DNA of 43,853 nucleotides from Caulobacteraceae bacterium (lineage in GTDB: Bacteria > Pseudomonadota > Alphaproteobacteria > Caulobacterales > Caulobacteraceae): contig JARLIQ010000108.1 of assembly GCA_031291645.1 (NCBI GenBank), forward strand, positions 1-43,853, given 5' to 3'. The stretch's first letter is position 1. Each line of letters begins with the position of its first letter. The translations under genes and the position numbers were made by a program. Below, piece after piece: positions 26,146 to 34,715 of the stretch. The notes below the pieces were generated by a model, which saw nothing but the letters and a program-made list of their open reading frames with translations, ran no database searches and had not been told where the DNA came from.

Positions 26146-26880
26146 TCAGGCCGCCCGGCGGTTGGCGACGGCGATCACCTCGGCCGGCTTGATCGCGCCG
26201 CTGTAGAGGGCGCGGCCCAGGATGGCGCCGGCGATCGGCACGCCCTTGCGGGCCTGCAGGCGGCGGATGTCATCGACCGAGGCCACCCCGCCCGAGGCGA
26301 TCACCGGGATGGCCACCGCGTCGGCCACCGCGCCCACGCCCTCGACGTTGACGCCGGTCATGGCCCCGTCGCGGCTGATGTCGGTGACGATCAGGGCGGC
26401 GACGCCCGCGTCCTCGAACCGGCGCGCGAGGGTGATCGGGTCGAGCTCAGAGGCGCCGGTCCAGCCGTCCACCGCCACCTTGCCGTCGCGCACGTCGACG
26501 GCCACGGCGATCTGTTCAGGCCATTTGCGCGCGGCGGTCTTGACCAGCTCGGGGTCGCGCACGGCCACGGTGCCCAGGATCACCCGGCTGATCCCGGCCT
26601 CGATCCAGGCCTCGACCGCCGCCAGGGTGCGGATGCCGCCGCCCAGCTGAACCGGCACGGAGACCGCGTTCAGGATGGCGTTCACCGCCTCGGCGTTGCG
26701 CGAGGCGCCCTCGATGGCGCCGTTCAGGTCGACCACATGCAGCCAGTCGAAGCCGTCCTTGACGAAACGCCCGGCCTGGTCGGCGGGCGAGGTGTTGAAC
26801 ACCGTCGCCTTGTCCATGTCGCCGTGCAGCAGGCGCACGCACTGGCCGTCCTTGAGGTCGATGGCGGGGTAGAGGATCAT
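26146..26880 (-). CDS. hisA: ProFAR isomerase (HisA)
   Basis: HisA isomerises the aminoaldose ProFAR to PRFAR. The barrel of 244 residues begins [18 protein letters not shown] with the catalytic aspartate in AIDLKDG and has [23 protein letters not shown] and [13 protein letters not shown]. The ATG at 26880 overlaps the hisH stop (ATGA). A GTG three codons upstream (26889) is possible but less likely. HisA and HisF are similar half-barrel repeats, as expected. Confidence 0.96.
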   Translation of the reverse strand: MILYPAIDLKDGQCVRLLHGDMDKATVFNTSPADQAGRFVKDGFDWLHVVDLNGAIEGASRNAEAVNAILNAVSVPVQLGGGIRTLAAVEAWIEAGISRVILGTVAVRDPELVKTAARKWPEQIAVAVDVRDGKVAVDGWTGASELDPITLARRFEDAGVAALIVTDISRDGAMTGVNVEGVGAVADAVAIPVIASGGVASVDDIRRLQARKGVPIAGAILGRALYSGAIKPAEVIAVANRRAA

Positions 26881-27521
26881 GGACGCCACTCCAGGAAGTT
26901 GGCCAGCAGACTCAGGCCCGCGGCCTGCGACTTTTCAGGGTGGAACTGCACCCCGGCGATGTTGTCCCGCGCCACGGCCGCGGTGAACCGGCCGCCGTGG
27001 TCCGTCTGGGCGACGGCCTCGGCCGGATCGGCCGGATAGAGGGCGAAGGAGTGGGTGAAGTACATGTGCGCCCCGGGCGGCAGGCCGTCGAACAGCGGGT
27101 GGTCGGCCACCGCCTCCAGGGCGTTCCAGCCCATGTGCGGCACCTTGAAGAATGAGCCGTCGGGCTGCAGCCGGCGCACCTCGCCGGCGATCCAGCCGAG
27201 CCCGGCCGTCTCGCCGAACTCCAGCCCGCGGTCGGCCAGCAGCTGCATGCCGACGCAGACCCCCAGGAAGGGCGCGCCGCGCGAGACGACCGCCTCGCCG
27301 ATCGCCTCGACCACGCCCGGGCGGGCCTCGAGCGCGCGCATGCAGGCGGCGAAGGCGCCCACGCCGGGCAGGACGACGCGGTCGGCGCGGGCGATGATGT
27401 CGGGATCGTCGGTGGTCACGACTTCGCGCGCCCCGCCCAGCTCGCGGCTGGCGCGTTGCAGCGCCTTTTCGGCCGAGCGCAGGTTGCCCGACCCGTAATC
27501 GATCAGGGCTATGCTCTGCAT
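26877..27521 (-). CDS. hisH: Imidazole glycerol phosphate synthase, glutaminase subunit
   Basis: HisH takes ammonia from glutamine for HisF. The class I amidotransferase triad is visible: C89 in [10 protein letters not shown], and H194 and E196 in QFHPEKS. The N-terminus [13 protein letters not shown] and the 214-residue length are typical. The ATG at 27521 lies 7 bases after the hisB stop, and its own stop overlaps hisA. Confidence 0.97.
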   Translation of the reverse strand: MQSIALIDYGSGNLRSAEKALQRASRELGGAREVVTTDDPDIIARADRVVLPGVGAFAACMRALEARPGVVEAIGEAVVSRGAPFLGVCVGMQLLADRGLEFGETAGLGWIAGEVRRLQPDGSFFKVPHMGWNALEAVADHPLFDGLPPGAHMYFTHSFALYPADPAEAVAQTDHGGRFTAAVARDNIAGVQFHPEKSQAAGLSLLANFLEWRP

Positions 27522-27528
27522 GATCGCC

Positions 27529-28137
27529 TCAGAGCACGCCCTTGGTGGATGGGGCGTGGCCGCCGGTCTTGGGGTCCAGCTCCACCGCCGTCCGCAGGGC
27601 CCGGGCCAGGGCCTTGAACCCGCTCTCGGCGATGTGGTGGCTGTTGTCGCCGTAGAGCGTCTCCAGGTGCACGCAGGCCCCCGCGTTCATGGCGAAGGCG
27701 TGGTGGAACTCCTTGAACAGCTCGGTGTCCATCTCGCCGACCTTGGGGCGGGCGAAGGCGACCTTCCAGACCAGGTAGGGCCGGTTCGACAGGTCCAGGG
27801 CGCAGCGGGTCAGGGTCTCGTCCATCGGGATGTAGGCGTGGCCGAACCGGCGCACGCCCTTGAACCCGTCCAGCGCCTTGTTGAACGCCTGGCCGAGCAC
27901 GATGCCGGTGTCCTCGACCGTGTGGTGCATGTCGATGTGCAGGTCGCCCTTGGTCTCGACCGCAAGGTCGAAGCCGCCGTGCCGGGCGAAGCTCTCGAGC
28001 ATGTGGTCGAAGAAGCCGATCCCCGTCGAGACGCTGGACGCGCCGCTCCCGTCCAGATCGACGCGGACGCGGATCTGGGTCTCCTTGGTCTGACGGACGA
28101 CCTCCGCGGTGCGGTGGGTCGTGTCTTGGGCGGCCAT
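27529..28137 (-). CDS. hisB: Imidazoleglycerol-phosphate dehydratase
   Basis: This is the monofunctional HisB, without the phosphatase domain fused in enterobacteria. It dehydrates imidazole glycerol phosphate. The 202 residues hold the metal-binding [18 protein letters not shown] and [18 protein letters not shown] and the second pair around FKEFHHAFA and GDNSHHIAE. The ATG at 28137 has an excellent GAAGGAG site. A TTG at 28152 is rejected. It starts the run hisB-hisH-hisA-hisF-hisE, with the kinase gene 11 bases upstream. Confidence 0.97.
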   Translation of the reverse strand: MAAQDTTHRTAEVVRQTKETQIRVRVDLDGSGASSVSTGIGFFDHMLESFARHGGFDLAVETKGDLHIDMHHTVEDTGIVLGQAFNKALDGFKGVRRFGHAYIPMDETLTRCALDLSNRPYLVWKVAFARPKVGEMDTELFKEFHHAFAMNAGACVHLETLYGDNSHHIAESGFKALARALRTAVELDPKTGGHAPSTKGVL

Positions 28138-28148
28138 GCCGCGCTCCT

Positions 28149-29138
28149 TCAAAGTCCGGCCACGGTCGCCAGGTCCTTCAGCGAGACCTGGGGCCTGGGC
28201 CCGTAGTGCGAGATCACCTCGGCCGCCGCCAGCGATCCGAGCCGTCCGCAGTAGTCGAGCGAGCGGCCCTGGGCGAGGCCGAAGAGGAATCCCGCCGCGT
28301 ATTGGTCGCCCGCGCCCGTCGTGTCCACGACTTTCTCGACCGGCGCGGCCTCGATCTTGTGAATCGTATCGCCCGCGACGATCACCGATCCCTTTGCGCC
28401 GCAGGTGACGGCGGCGATCCTGGCCCGGCCGCGCACCGCCGCCACCGCCGCGTCGAAATCGTCGGTCTGGAACAGGGAGGTGATCTCGGCCTCGTTGGCG
28501 AACAGCACGTCGACCTCGGTGTCGATGAAGCCCTGCAGGCCGCCACGGTGGCGGTCGACCACGAAGGCGTCGGACAGGCTCAGCGCGATCAGCCGCTCGC
28601 TGGCGCGGGCCAGGCCGGCGGCCTTGGCGAAGGCGCGCCTCGCCTCGTCCGGGTCGAACAGATAGCCTTCCAGGTAGACGATCCTGGCCGACTCGATCAC
28701 CGCCGGGTCGACGTCGCCGGGCGAGAGCAGGGCGGCGGCGCCCAGGCAGGTCGACATGGTCCGCTGGCCGTCGGGCGTGACGCTGATCAGGCAGCGGCCG
28801 GTCGGGGTGGCGTCGTCCATCCGCCCGCCGACGAAGCGGGCGCCGATTGCGTCCATGTCGTGGGCGAAGACGTCGCCCAGCTGGTCGCGGCCGATCCGGC
28901 CGATGTGCACGCCGCGCCCGCCCAGGCTGGCCACCCCGGCGACGGTGTTGCCGGCCGAGCCCCCCGAGGCCTCGACCGCCGCCGCCATCCGCGCGTACAG
29001 GCCGACCGCCCGTTCGTCGTCGATCAGCATCATCGAACCCTTGACCAGGTTCTCCTCGGCCAGGAAGTCGTCCGAGGCGGGGGCGATAACGTCGACGATG
29101 GCGTTGCCGATCGCGGCGACGTCGTAAAGCGTGGTCAT
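28149..29138 (-). CDS. PfkB family nucleoside kinase (adenosine kinase-like)
   Basis: The 329-residue product is a ribokinase-fold enzyme: [16 protein letters not shown] (residues 59-74) near the substrate pocket, and the ATP and base motif [16 protein letters not shown] (272-287) with D278 as catalytic base. Alphaproteobacterial relatives are annotated as adenosine kinases, making AMP from adenosine. The ATG at 29138 fits homology but lacks a clear ribosome site. It runs straight into hisB, so it may be transcribed with the his genes; a link through purine recycling is possible but inferred. Confidence 0.85.
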   Translation of the reverse strand: MTTLYDVAAIGNAIVDVIAPASDDFLAEENLVKGSMMLIDDERAVGLYARMAAAVEASGGSAGNTVAGVASLGGRGVHIGRIGRDQLGDVFAHDMDAIGARFVGGRMDDATPTGRCLISVTPDGQRTMSTCLGAAALLSPGDVDPAVIESARIVYLEGYLFDPDEARRAFAKAAGLARASERLIALSLSDAFVVDRHRGGLQGFIDTEVDVLFANEAEITSLFQTDDFDAAVAAVRGRARIAAVTCGAKGSVIVAGDTIHKIEAAPVEKVVDTTGAGDQYAAGFLFGLAQGRSLDYCGRLGSLAAAEVISHYGPRPQVSLKDLATVAGL

Positions 29139-29229
29139 GGGTGGGGAAAATCCGGTTTTGACAGGCGCGCGGAGTATAGGGGAGGGCCGGCCCAAGGCAA
29201 CGCGCAGACCGTCCGCCCGCCGCCTGCGC

Positions 29230-29943
29230 CTACAGGAACAGCTCGCGCGACGGGCAGTACTGCGCCACCGGGCAGACGCCGCACTTCGGCTTGCGCGCCA
29301 GGCAGGTGTAGCGGCCGTGCAGGATCAGCCAGTGGTGGGCCCGCGTCAGATAGGGTTCCGGCACGATGGCCGTCAGGTCGTGCTCGACCTGGTCGGGGGT
29401 CTTGCCGTCGGACAGCTTCAGCCGGTGGGCGACGCGGAAGACGTGGGTGTCGACGGCGACGGCCGGCTCGACGCCCAGCTCGTTCAGCACCACGCTGGCG
29501 GTCTTGCGCCCGACGCCGGGCAGGCTCTGCAGCGCCTCGCGGTCCAGCGGAACCTGGCCGCCGTAGCGCTCGACCAGGATGCGCGAAAGGGCGATCACGT
29601 TGCGCGCCTTGGTCCGGTAGAGGCCGATCGAGGCGATCATCGGCGTCAGCCCGGCCTCGCCCAGGGCCAGCATCTTCTCGGGGGTGTCGGCGAGCGCGAA
29701 CAGTTTCTCGCTGGCCTTGTTCACCGACTTGTCGGTGGCCTGGGCCGAGAGCGCCACCGCGACCACCAGGGTGAAGGGGTTCTTGAACGCCAGCTCGGTG
29801 CGGGGGTTCGGCGCGATCTCGGCGAAATGGTCGAAGATGGCCTGGATCCGCGCCTTCTCGGCCGGCGACAGCCGCCGGCGGGCGGCTGGCTTAGACTTCG
29901 CTGGGAGCTTGGGCTTCGGGGCGGACTTCGCGGGCGCGGCCAT
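29230..29943 (-). CDS. nth: Endonuclease III (base-excision DNA glycosylase/AP lyase)
   Basis: Nth removes oxidised pyrimidines and nicks the abasic site. The helix-hairpin-helix LPGVGRKTASVVL (residues 141-153) carries the catalytic lysine K147, and D165 lies in VDTHVFR. The 4Fe-4S cysteines C214, C221, C224 and C230 follow the C-x6-C-x2-C-x5-C pattern. A 25-residue Lys/Pro/Ala-rich N-terminal tail precedes the domain. Total length is 237. It is divergent from the DUF2244 gene, the usual neighbour in alphaproteobacteria. Confidence 0.97.
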   Translation of the reverse strand: MAAPAKSAPKPKLPAKSKPAARRRLSPAEKARIQAIFDHFAEIAPNPRTELAFKNPFTLVVAVALSAQATDKSVNKASEKLFALADTPEKMLALGEAGLTPMIASIGLYRTKARNVIALSRILVERYGGQVPLDREALQSLPGVGRKTASVVLNELGVEPAVAVDTHVFRVAHRLKLSDGKTPDQVEHDLTAIVPEPYLTRAHHWLILHGRYTCLARKPKCGVCPVAQYCPSRELFL

Positions 29944-30015
29944 ACGGCCAAGATGGCCTGCGTCGCCGGCCGCGCCAAGGCTGCGCGCGATCCCTAGCCA
30001 CCCTATGTTGCAGGG

Positions 30016-30486
30016 ATGGCCCTGCTCTACATGGATGCGGTGATCACCCCGAACCGGTCGCTGTCGCGCAAGGGCTTCTACTGGCTGATCGGGGTGCTGG
30101 TCGCCTTCAACCTTCTGATCGGCGTCTTCATGCTGATGTTCAAGGCCTTTCCGGTTCCGGTCTTCCTCGGGCTCGACGTGGTGGGCGTGCTGCTCGCCTT
30201 CCGCGCCAGCTATCGCGGCGCCGGCCAGTCCGAGCGGGTGCGGGTCTCGGCCGACGAGGTCACCGTCTCACACCAGATCGGCGCCAGCGCCCGCACCATC
30301 TGGACCTCGCCCACCGCCTTCACCCGCGTCAGCGTCGAGGCGCCGGACGAGCACGAGGCGCGGGTCCGGCTGCACCTGTCGGGCAAGGCCCTGACCATCG
30401 CCCGCGCGCTCAGCCCGCACGAGCGGGTGCGGTTCGCCGAGGCGCTCGAGGCGGCGATCCGCAAGGCGCGGGCCGAACGGCATTGA
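30016..30486 (+). CDS. DUF2244 membrane protein
   Basis: The 156 residues start with the family hallmark DAVITPNRSLSRKGF. Two membrane segments follow (about 22-65: YWLIGVLVAFNLLIGVFMLMF and PVFLGLDVVGVLLAF), then a soluble part with ERVRVSADEVTVSH. DUF2244 proteins have no known function, though they usually sit beside nth. The ATG at 30016 lies 72 bases from the nth start on the other strand. It converges on the PaiB-like gene. Confidence 0.88.
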   Translation: MALLYMDAVITPNRSLSRKGFYWLIGVLVAFNLLIGVFMLMFKAFPVPVFLGLDVVGVLLAFRASYRGAGQSERVRVSADEVTVSHQIGASARTIWTSPTAFTRVSVEAPDEHEARVRLHLSGKALTIARALSPHERVRFAEALEAAIRKARAERH

Positions 30487-30539
30487 GTGGTCTCAGGGCT
30501 CGAGCCGCTCCAGGCCCTTGTTGACCTGCACGCTGAGAC

Positions 30540-31145
30540 CTAGCCTTCGCCCGTCAGGCGGGCGAGCGCCGATGCGTCCTCGCCGCCGACCTGCTCCAGG
30601 GCCCGGGCGAGGCTGGCCTGCGCCTCGGCGGGCCTGTTCTGCGAGAGCTTGCGCACGCCCTCCAGCCGCTGGACGGTCATCTCGAAGCCGGCCACCCCGC
30701 CCAGCATCGCCTCGAACCGCCCAGGGCTCATCTTGGCGCGGGTCCAAGCCGGCTTGGGGGCCAGGCGAGCCTCGAACACGGCGGAAAGCGCGTCGAGCAG
30801 GGCGGCGGTCCCGGCCCGGTCCAGCGCCCGCACCGGGCCTTCGATCTCGGCCGAGAGGTAGTTCCAGGTCGGGACCTGGTCGGCGAGTCCGTACCAGTCC
30901 GGGCTGACGTAGGTCTCGGGGCCGGTGACCACCGCCAGGGCGTGGCCCGAGGCCGCGAGCGCGGCCGCCAGCGGGTTGGCCCGCGACAGGTGGAACCTCA
31001 GCCAGCCCTTGCCCAGCAACACCGGCGCGTGGGCCGCGAGCGGCCGGCCCGCCTCGACCCCGATGATCAGGGCCAGACCGCGCTCGGCGACCAGGGCGGC
31101 CAGGCGTGCGGGATCGGTCTCGCGGAAGGCTGTGGCGGGATGCAT
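30540..31145 (-). CDS. PaiB family FMN-binding protein
   Basis: The 201-residue product matches PaiB, a split-barrel FMN-binding protein first described as a negative regulator of sporulation and protease genes in Bacillus. Visible are AAHAPVLLG near the N-terminus, HLSRANPLAAAL and the highly conserved TYVSPDWYG and VPTWNYLSAEIEGPVR, then KMSPGRFEAMLGGVAGFEM. A regulatory role here is not shown by sequence, and a flavin-dependent or haem-related enzyme is possible. It lies 4 bases after the thioesterase stop, so the two are co-transcribed. Confidence 0.88.
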   Translation of the reverse strand: MHPATAFRETDPARLAALVAERGLALIIGVEAGRPLAAHAPVLLGKGWLRFHLSRANPLAAALAASGHALAVVTGPETYVSPDWYGLADQVPTWNYLSAEIEGPVRALDRAGTAALLDALSAVFEARLAPKPAWTRAKMSPGRFEAMLGGVAGFEMTVQRLEGVRKLSQNRPAEAQASLARALEQVGGEDASALARLTGEG

Positions 31146-31149
31146 GAGC

Positions 31150-31545
31150 TCAGACCACCAGCTGAGTCTGAGTGACCAGGGCCAGCAGCTTGCCGGCCGG
31201 GTCGGTGATGCGGGTCTGCCAGACCGACGAGCGGCGGCCGCGGTGGACGGGAACGGACTCGGCCGTCACCTCGGTCCCGACCGGCGCGGCGCCCAGGAAG
31301 TTGGTCTTGCTCTCGATCGTGGTGGTGTGTGCGCCCTCGGGCAGGTTCAGGAAGGCGCCGACCGCGCCGGCGGTGTCGGCCAGGGCCATGAAGGCGCCGC
31401 CGTGCAGGATGGAGCCGGCGGTGCAGACCTCCTCGCGGACGAGAAGGCGCGCGACCACCCGTTCGGGCGAGGCCTCGGTGATCTCGATCCCGAGCAATCG
31501 GGCGAGCGGCAGGGCGGCGGCGTTGAGCCGGTCGGCAAGAGACAT
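31150..31545 (-). CDS. Hotdog-fold thioesterase (PaaI/YbdB type)
   Basis: The 131-residue product has the hotdog helix motif LHGGAFMALADTAGAVGAF and the closing strand WQTRITDPAGKLLALVTQTQ. Family members hydrolyse acyl-CoA thioesters, often phenylacetyl- or hydroxybenzoyl-type. The substrate is not clear. The ATG at 31545 is used. The frame is open upstream to 31644, but that part is low complexity and without homology. It pairs with the PaiB-like gene. Confidence 0.88.
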   Translation of the reverse strand: MSLADRLNAAALPLARLLGIEITEASPERVVARLLVREEVCTAGSILHGGAFMALADTAGAVGAFLNLPEGAHTTTIESKTNFLGAAPVGTEVTAESVPVHRGRRSSVWQTRITDPAGKLLALVTQTQLVV

Positions 31546-31611
31546 GGGCGCGGGTCCGCGAGGTGAAACCGCATCCGATGTCCACCCGGCCGGCCCCGAC
31601 GTCAAATGCGA

Positions 31612-31639
31612 ACCCCGCCGGGCTGAGCCGCGGCGGGGT
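31612..31639 (-). terminator. Hairpin downstream of the entericidin-like gene
   Basis: ACCCCGCCG at 31612-31620 pairs with CGGCGGGGT at 31631-31639 around a 10-base loop, 26 bases past the stop of the lipoprotein gene. On the minus strand it is followed by TTCGCATTT, a weak T-rich tail, so it is a plausible intrinsic terminator. Confidence 0.5.
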
Positions 31640-31664
31640 CGCAAGTCCCGTTCAGACGTGAAGT

Positions 31665-31805
31665 CTAGCGGGGCGTGGCGTCGTGCGCCGTGTCGGTCAC
31701 CGCATGACCAGCGGCGCTGACGTCCTTGCCGGCGCCGGCGACGGTGTTGCAGCCGGCGACGAACACGCTCGTCGCCAGCGCAGCCAGAAGAAGCAGCTTG
31801 CGCAT
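31665..31805 (-). CDS. Entericidin-like small lipoprotein
   Basis: The minus strand codes for 46 residues: MRKLLLLAALATSVFVAGC, then a short tail with NTVAGAGKDVSAAG. The signal segment ends in a perfect lipobox (VAGC, C19), and the VAGAGKD-S-AG pattern is that of the entericidin A/B family. E. coli entericidins are small envelope lipoproteins, and EcnB is tied to stationary-phase lysis and stress sigma factor control. The ribosome site AAGGAG lies 7 bases before the ATG. An EcfG-type promoter (31836-31860) ends 30 bases upstream, so the gene should belong to the general stress response. It follows phyK on the same strand but has its own promoter. Confidence 0.88.
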   Translation of the reverse strand: MRKLLLLAALATSVFVAGCNTVAGAGKDVSAAGHAVTDTAHDATPR

Positions 31806-31835
31806 CACGGGTCTCCTTGAATTGAACACCCTAAC

Positions 31836-31860
31836 AACGGCTAGGCTGCGACCCGGTTCC
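31836..31860 (-). promoter_or_regulatory. EcfG/SigT-type promoter of the entericidin-like gene
   Basis: On the minus strand GGAAC (31860-31856), 16 bases, CGTT (31839-31836) match the consensus for general stress sigma factors of alphaproteobacteria. The -35 lies in the last codons of phyK and the -10 just past its stop. The predicted leader is about 24 bases. Confidence 0.8.
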
Positions 31861-33580
31861 CCTTAAGCTTGGCGCGGCCGCGGCCCGGGTCTGGGCCGCC
31901 GGCGCCGCCCAGGACCGGCGTCGGGAAGGTGAGGCGCGCGGTGACCCCGCCCACGTCGTTGGCCGCCAGCTCCATCCGGCCATGCAGCTGGCGCGCGAAG
32001 GCGGTCATCAGCGTGCGGCCCACGCCGCCGCCGGCCAGCTCGGGCGGCGCGCCCGAGCCCTCGTCGACCACCGACAGCTCGGCGCGGTCGCCCTCGACCA
32101 CGAAGCGCACCTTCAGGAGGCCGCCGTTCACCGCCAGGGCGTGTTTCTGGGCGTTGCTGATCGCCTCGACCGCGAACAGGGCGAAGGGCGCCAGCTTGTC
32201 GGGGTCGATGATCAGTTCGTCGGCCGACAGCTCGGTGCGGATCGTGCGGCCGCTGGCCTGCTGCTCCATGGCCAGCTGGCCCAGGAGGTCGTCCAGGAAC
32301 TGGCGTAGGTTCACCCGCTTCAGGTCCGTGCCCTGGTAGAGGGCGCGGTAGATCAGGGCGAGCGCGGCGATCCGCCGGCGGGTGTCGGACATGGCGTTGC
32401 GCGCGGCGGCGTCGCCCAGCGCCCGCTGCTGCATGCTGAGCAGGGAGCTGATGACCTGCAGGTTGTTCTTCACCCGGTGATGGATTTCGCGCATCAGCGC
32501 GTCCTTCTCCGCCAGGGAGGCGCGCAGCGAGCCGTCGCGCGCGTCGATCGCCTCGGCCATGGTCTCCAAGGTCTGGGCCAGGTCGCGGATCTCGGCCGGC
32601 GCCCGGTCGGCCTGCCGCGGCCTCACGCTGAGCCGGCCCTTGGCGTAGATCGCCGCGATCCGCTGCAGATAGCCCAGCCAGCGGATCACCACCCGCTCGG
32701 CCACGATCCACACCGCGCCCAGGGCGACGCTGAACGCCAGCAGCGGCAGCAGCAGGCTGGAGAGCGGATTGAGCCTGGCCCAGGAAAACAGGCCGGGCGC
32801 AGAAGCCGACAGCACCACGAAGACGTCGCCCGCCAGCGGCGCGGCCGAATTGATCCGCTCCTGCCCGTGGCCGTCCTTGCCGTAGTAGAGCATCGACCCG
32901 TGCTGGCGGGCGCGCTCGGCGAAGCCGCTCGGCGCCGCCGGGAAGGCCCAGGGCTGGGTGCGGTTCAGGAACTGGCCTTGGCTGTCGGCCAGCGCCACCT
33001 CGGTGTTCGCCGGCAGCGCGCGGTCCCGCAGGTCGGGCCTGAGGCTGTCCAGGCCGATGATGGCCAGCGCGGCCCCGTCGAAGCGGCCCTGCGCATCCTC
33101 GGCGCGCTCGGCGGCCAGCAGGGCGGGACCGTGGTTGGCCAGTTCGGGCGGCGCCCGCATCACCACCTGCCGCTCGCCGTTCGCAAGCCGGGCGAACCAG
33201 GGCCGCTCGCGCCGCGACGGGTCGGCCGGCACGGTGTCGGCCGCGCAGGCGACCCGTCCCTTGGCGTCCACCCGGACCAGGTTGTCGTAGCCCTCGAGCC
33301 GATGGGCGATCTCGGCCAGCCGCTGGGCGCAGTCGAAGCCGACGGACTGGGGCGCGAGGGTCTCGAGCAGGACCCCGGCGCTGGTCATCCGCGCGCGGGC
33401 GGTGGCGGCGCTGCGCTCCGCGGCCAGGGCCAGGCCCACGCGCTGGGCCTCGGCGTCCTTGCGGAACTCGATGAAGGCCTGGGCCGCGCCGAGCACTAGC
33501 ACCGGCGCAAGCGCAAGCGCCAATCCAGCTCCCAACCGGAAACGGATGGTGGTCAGCGGAGTCCGCGACAATCGGACCAC
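31841..33580 (-). CDS. phyK: Sensor histidine kinase of the general stress response (PhyK-like)
   Basis: The 579 residues form an N-terminal membrane segment (about 16-36), a periplasmic sensor domain (about 40-265), a second membrane segment (about 273-295), a HAMP-like linker, and a HisKA_2 kinase core. EIHHRVKNNLQVISSLLSMQ holds the phospho-accepting histidine (H367 or H368), the N box has E472 and N476 in VEAISNAQKHAL, and D506 lies in VVDEGSG. Such kinases phosphorylate PhyR, and PhyK of C. crescentus is coded beside sigT-nepR-phyR as here. The start is GTG at 33580 with a GGGGGCG site, 8 bases after the sigT stop, so it is part of the nepR-sigT transcript. The stimulus is unknown. Confidence 0.93.
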   Translation of the reverse strand: MVRLSRTPLTTIRFRLGAGLALALAPVLVLGAAQAFIEFRKDAEAQRVGLALAAERSAATARARMTSAGVLLETLAPQSVGFDCAQRLAEIAHRLEGYDNLVRVDAKGRVACAADTVPADPSRRERPWFARLANGERQVVMRAPPELANHGPALLAAERAEDAQGRFDGAALAIIGLDSLRPDLRDRALPANTEVALADSQGQFLNRTQPWAFPAAPSGFAERARQHGSMLYYGKDGHGQERINSAAPLAGDVFVVLSASAPGLFSWARLNPLSSLLLPLLAFSVALGAVWIVAERVVIRWLGYLQRIAAIYAKGRLSVRPRQADRAPAEIRDLAQTLETMAEAIDARDGSLRASLAEKDALMREIHHRVKNNLQVISSLLSMQQRALGDAAARNAMSDTRRRIAALALIYRALYQGTDLKRVNLRQFLDDLLGQLAMEQQASGRTIRTELSADELIIDPDKLAPFALFAVEAISNAQKHALAVNGGLLKVRFVVEGDRAELSVVDEGSGAPPELAGGGVGRTLMTAFARQLHGRMELAANDVGGVTARLTFPTPVLGGAGGPDPGRGRAKLKGNRVAA

Positions 33581-33588
33581 CGCGCCCC

Positions 33589-34206
33589 CTAACGCGCCGA
33601 ACTCAGGCGCTCGGCGTCCGCCAGGATGGAGGACATCGCCTCGCTCGCGGATCGGCCGTCCCGCTCATAGGCGCCGGTCTCGAGCAGCACTTGCAGCGCC
33701 CGCCGCGCCCGGCTGACCCGGCTCTTCACCGTGCCGACCGCGCAGCCGCAGATCTCGGCCGCCTCCTCGTAGGCGAAGCCGCCCGCGCCGACCAGGATCA
33801 GCGCTTCACGTTGTTCCGCCGGCAGCATGGCGAGGCCCAGCCGCAGTTCGTCCAGCGCCACCGGAGACTCCGGATCGTCGGTAGCCACCAGGGTCCGCTC
33901 GGCCACCTCGGGATCGAGCTGGGTCTGGCGCCACGAGCGGCGCTTTTCGGAATAGAATTGATTGCGCAGGATCATGAAGGTCCAGGCCTTCATATTGGTG
34001 CCCATCTGGTAGCTGGCCCGCGCGTCCCAGGCCTTCATCATCGCGTCCTGCGCCAGGTCGTCGGCGCTCGTCGCATCGCCGGTCAGCGTTCGGGCGAAGG
34101 CGCGCAGATGGGGGATCAGCGCCACCAGCTCGCGCTTGAACGCCTCGCGCGTACTGGCCTCCGCGGCCGATTCCTGCGACGCCTGCTCGGTCCGGACCCG
34201 CGTCAT
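33589..34206 (-). CDS. sigT: ECF sigma factor of the general stress response (EcfG/SigT)
   Basis: This 205-residue ECF sigma factor has region 2 (SADDLAQDAMMKAW, then MKAWTFMILRNQFYSEKRR, which reads the -10) and region 4 (LPAEQREALILVGAGGFAYEEAAEICGC with TVKSRVSRARRAL, which reads the -35). The FAYEEAAEICGCAVGTVKSR form is typical of EcfG. It is held by the anti-sigma factor NepR and freed when phosphorylated PhyR takes NepR away. The ATG overlaps the nepR stop (ATGA). Four matching promoters lie in this locus. A C-terminal tail of about 30 residues follows region 4. Confidence 0.96.
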   Translation of the reverse strand: MTRVRTEQASQESAAEASTREAFKRELVALIPHLRAFARTLTGDATSADDLAQDAMMKAWDARASYQMGTNMKAWTFMILRNQFYSEKRRSWRQTQLDPEVAERTLVATDDPESPVALDELRLGLAMLPAEQREALILVGAGGFAYEEAAEICGCAVGTVKSRVSRARRALQVLLETGAYERDGRSASEAMSSILADAERLSSAR

Positions 34207-34403
34207 TCGCCCTCCGGGACCTTGTCCGCGCCCTCGTCCGCACGACGCAGGATTTCGAGGAAATCCCGGGGCACCGGTTCGTTCACGACCTCGTCGAACA
34301 TCTGGCGCAACTTCTGGCCTATGGCCTGTTGACGCAGCCGCGCTTCGTCGAGCGCCGGCGGTGTTGTTCTGTTCGGCGGGTCCACAGGCCTTTGTTCGAT
34401 CAT
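34203..34403 (-). CDS. nepR: Anti-sigma factor NepR
   Basis: The 66-residue product has the NepR core LRQMFDEVVNEPVPRDFLEILRR, which forms the two helices that grip EcfG or the sigma-like part of PhyR, plus a disordered N-terminus. The ATG at 34403 has an AAGGGA ribosome site. The frame continues upstream to 34580, but crosses the promoter and is not used. It is translationally coupled to sigT, which keeps the two in balance. Its own EcfG-type promoter lies 76 bases upstream, giving autoregulation. Confidence 0.95.
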   Translation of the reverse strand: MIEQRPVDPPNRTTPPALDEARLRQQAIGQKLRQMFDEVVNEPVPRDFLEILRRADEGADKVPEGE

Positions 34404-34478
34404 TCCCTTGGCGTCACGTCGCTCCAACGTACGCCCCCTCTTTTCCGAGCCCAAGACATTGATACAGCCCGATACGCT

Positions 34479-34504
34479 AACGCGCCAAGGTTCGTAAGAG
34501 TTCC
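34479..34504 (-). promoter_or_regulatory. EcfG/SigT-type promoter of nepR-sigT
   Basis: On the minus strand GGAAC (34504-34500), 17 bases, CGTT (34482-34479). It matches the consensus exactly and points toward nepR, as expected for an autoregulated stress sigma operon. Confidence 0.85.
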
Positions 34505-34525
34505 GGTCGCGAATACGCAGCCCGC

Positions 34526-34550
34526 GGAACCGCCTTTGCTTTCGCACGTT
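34526..34550 (+). promoter_or_regulatory. EcfG/SigT-type promoter of phyR
   Basis: GGAAC (34526-34530), 16 bases, CGTT (34547-34550), pointing toward phyR. Exact consensus match; the transcript would start near 34557. Confidence 0.85.
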
Positions 34551-34715
34551 GGACAGTGTGCGTGGGGGATGCGCCGTCATTCAGCGTGTCCGCACGGTCT
34601 GCGGCGGGGTCCGGTCTCCTTTGAATCGCATCCCGGCCACAAAGCGTTGCATCTGCACCTTGTCTTAGCCTGCCGCGGCGAGGAAAGGTCTCGAAGAATT
34701 CTACGGGAGACGCCG

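Larger units (their letters stand above)
34404..34715. other. nepR-phyR divergent intergenic region
   Basis: This 312-base gap holds two back-to-back EcfG-type promoters whose -35 elements lie about 21 bases apart, leaving leaders of about 70 bases (nepR) and 160 bases (phyR). The rest is somewhat less GC-rich than the flanking genes. I saw no gene in it. The longer phyR leader may contain further control elements that I cannot define. Confidence 0.8.

Noticed and set aside
30489-30540. Inverted repeat GGTCTCAG ... CTGAGACC between convergent genes
   Set aside because: Arms of 8 bases are 36 bases apart, with no T run; too weak to call a terminator.
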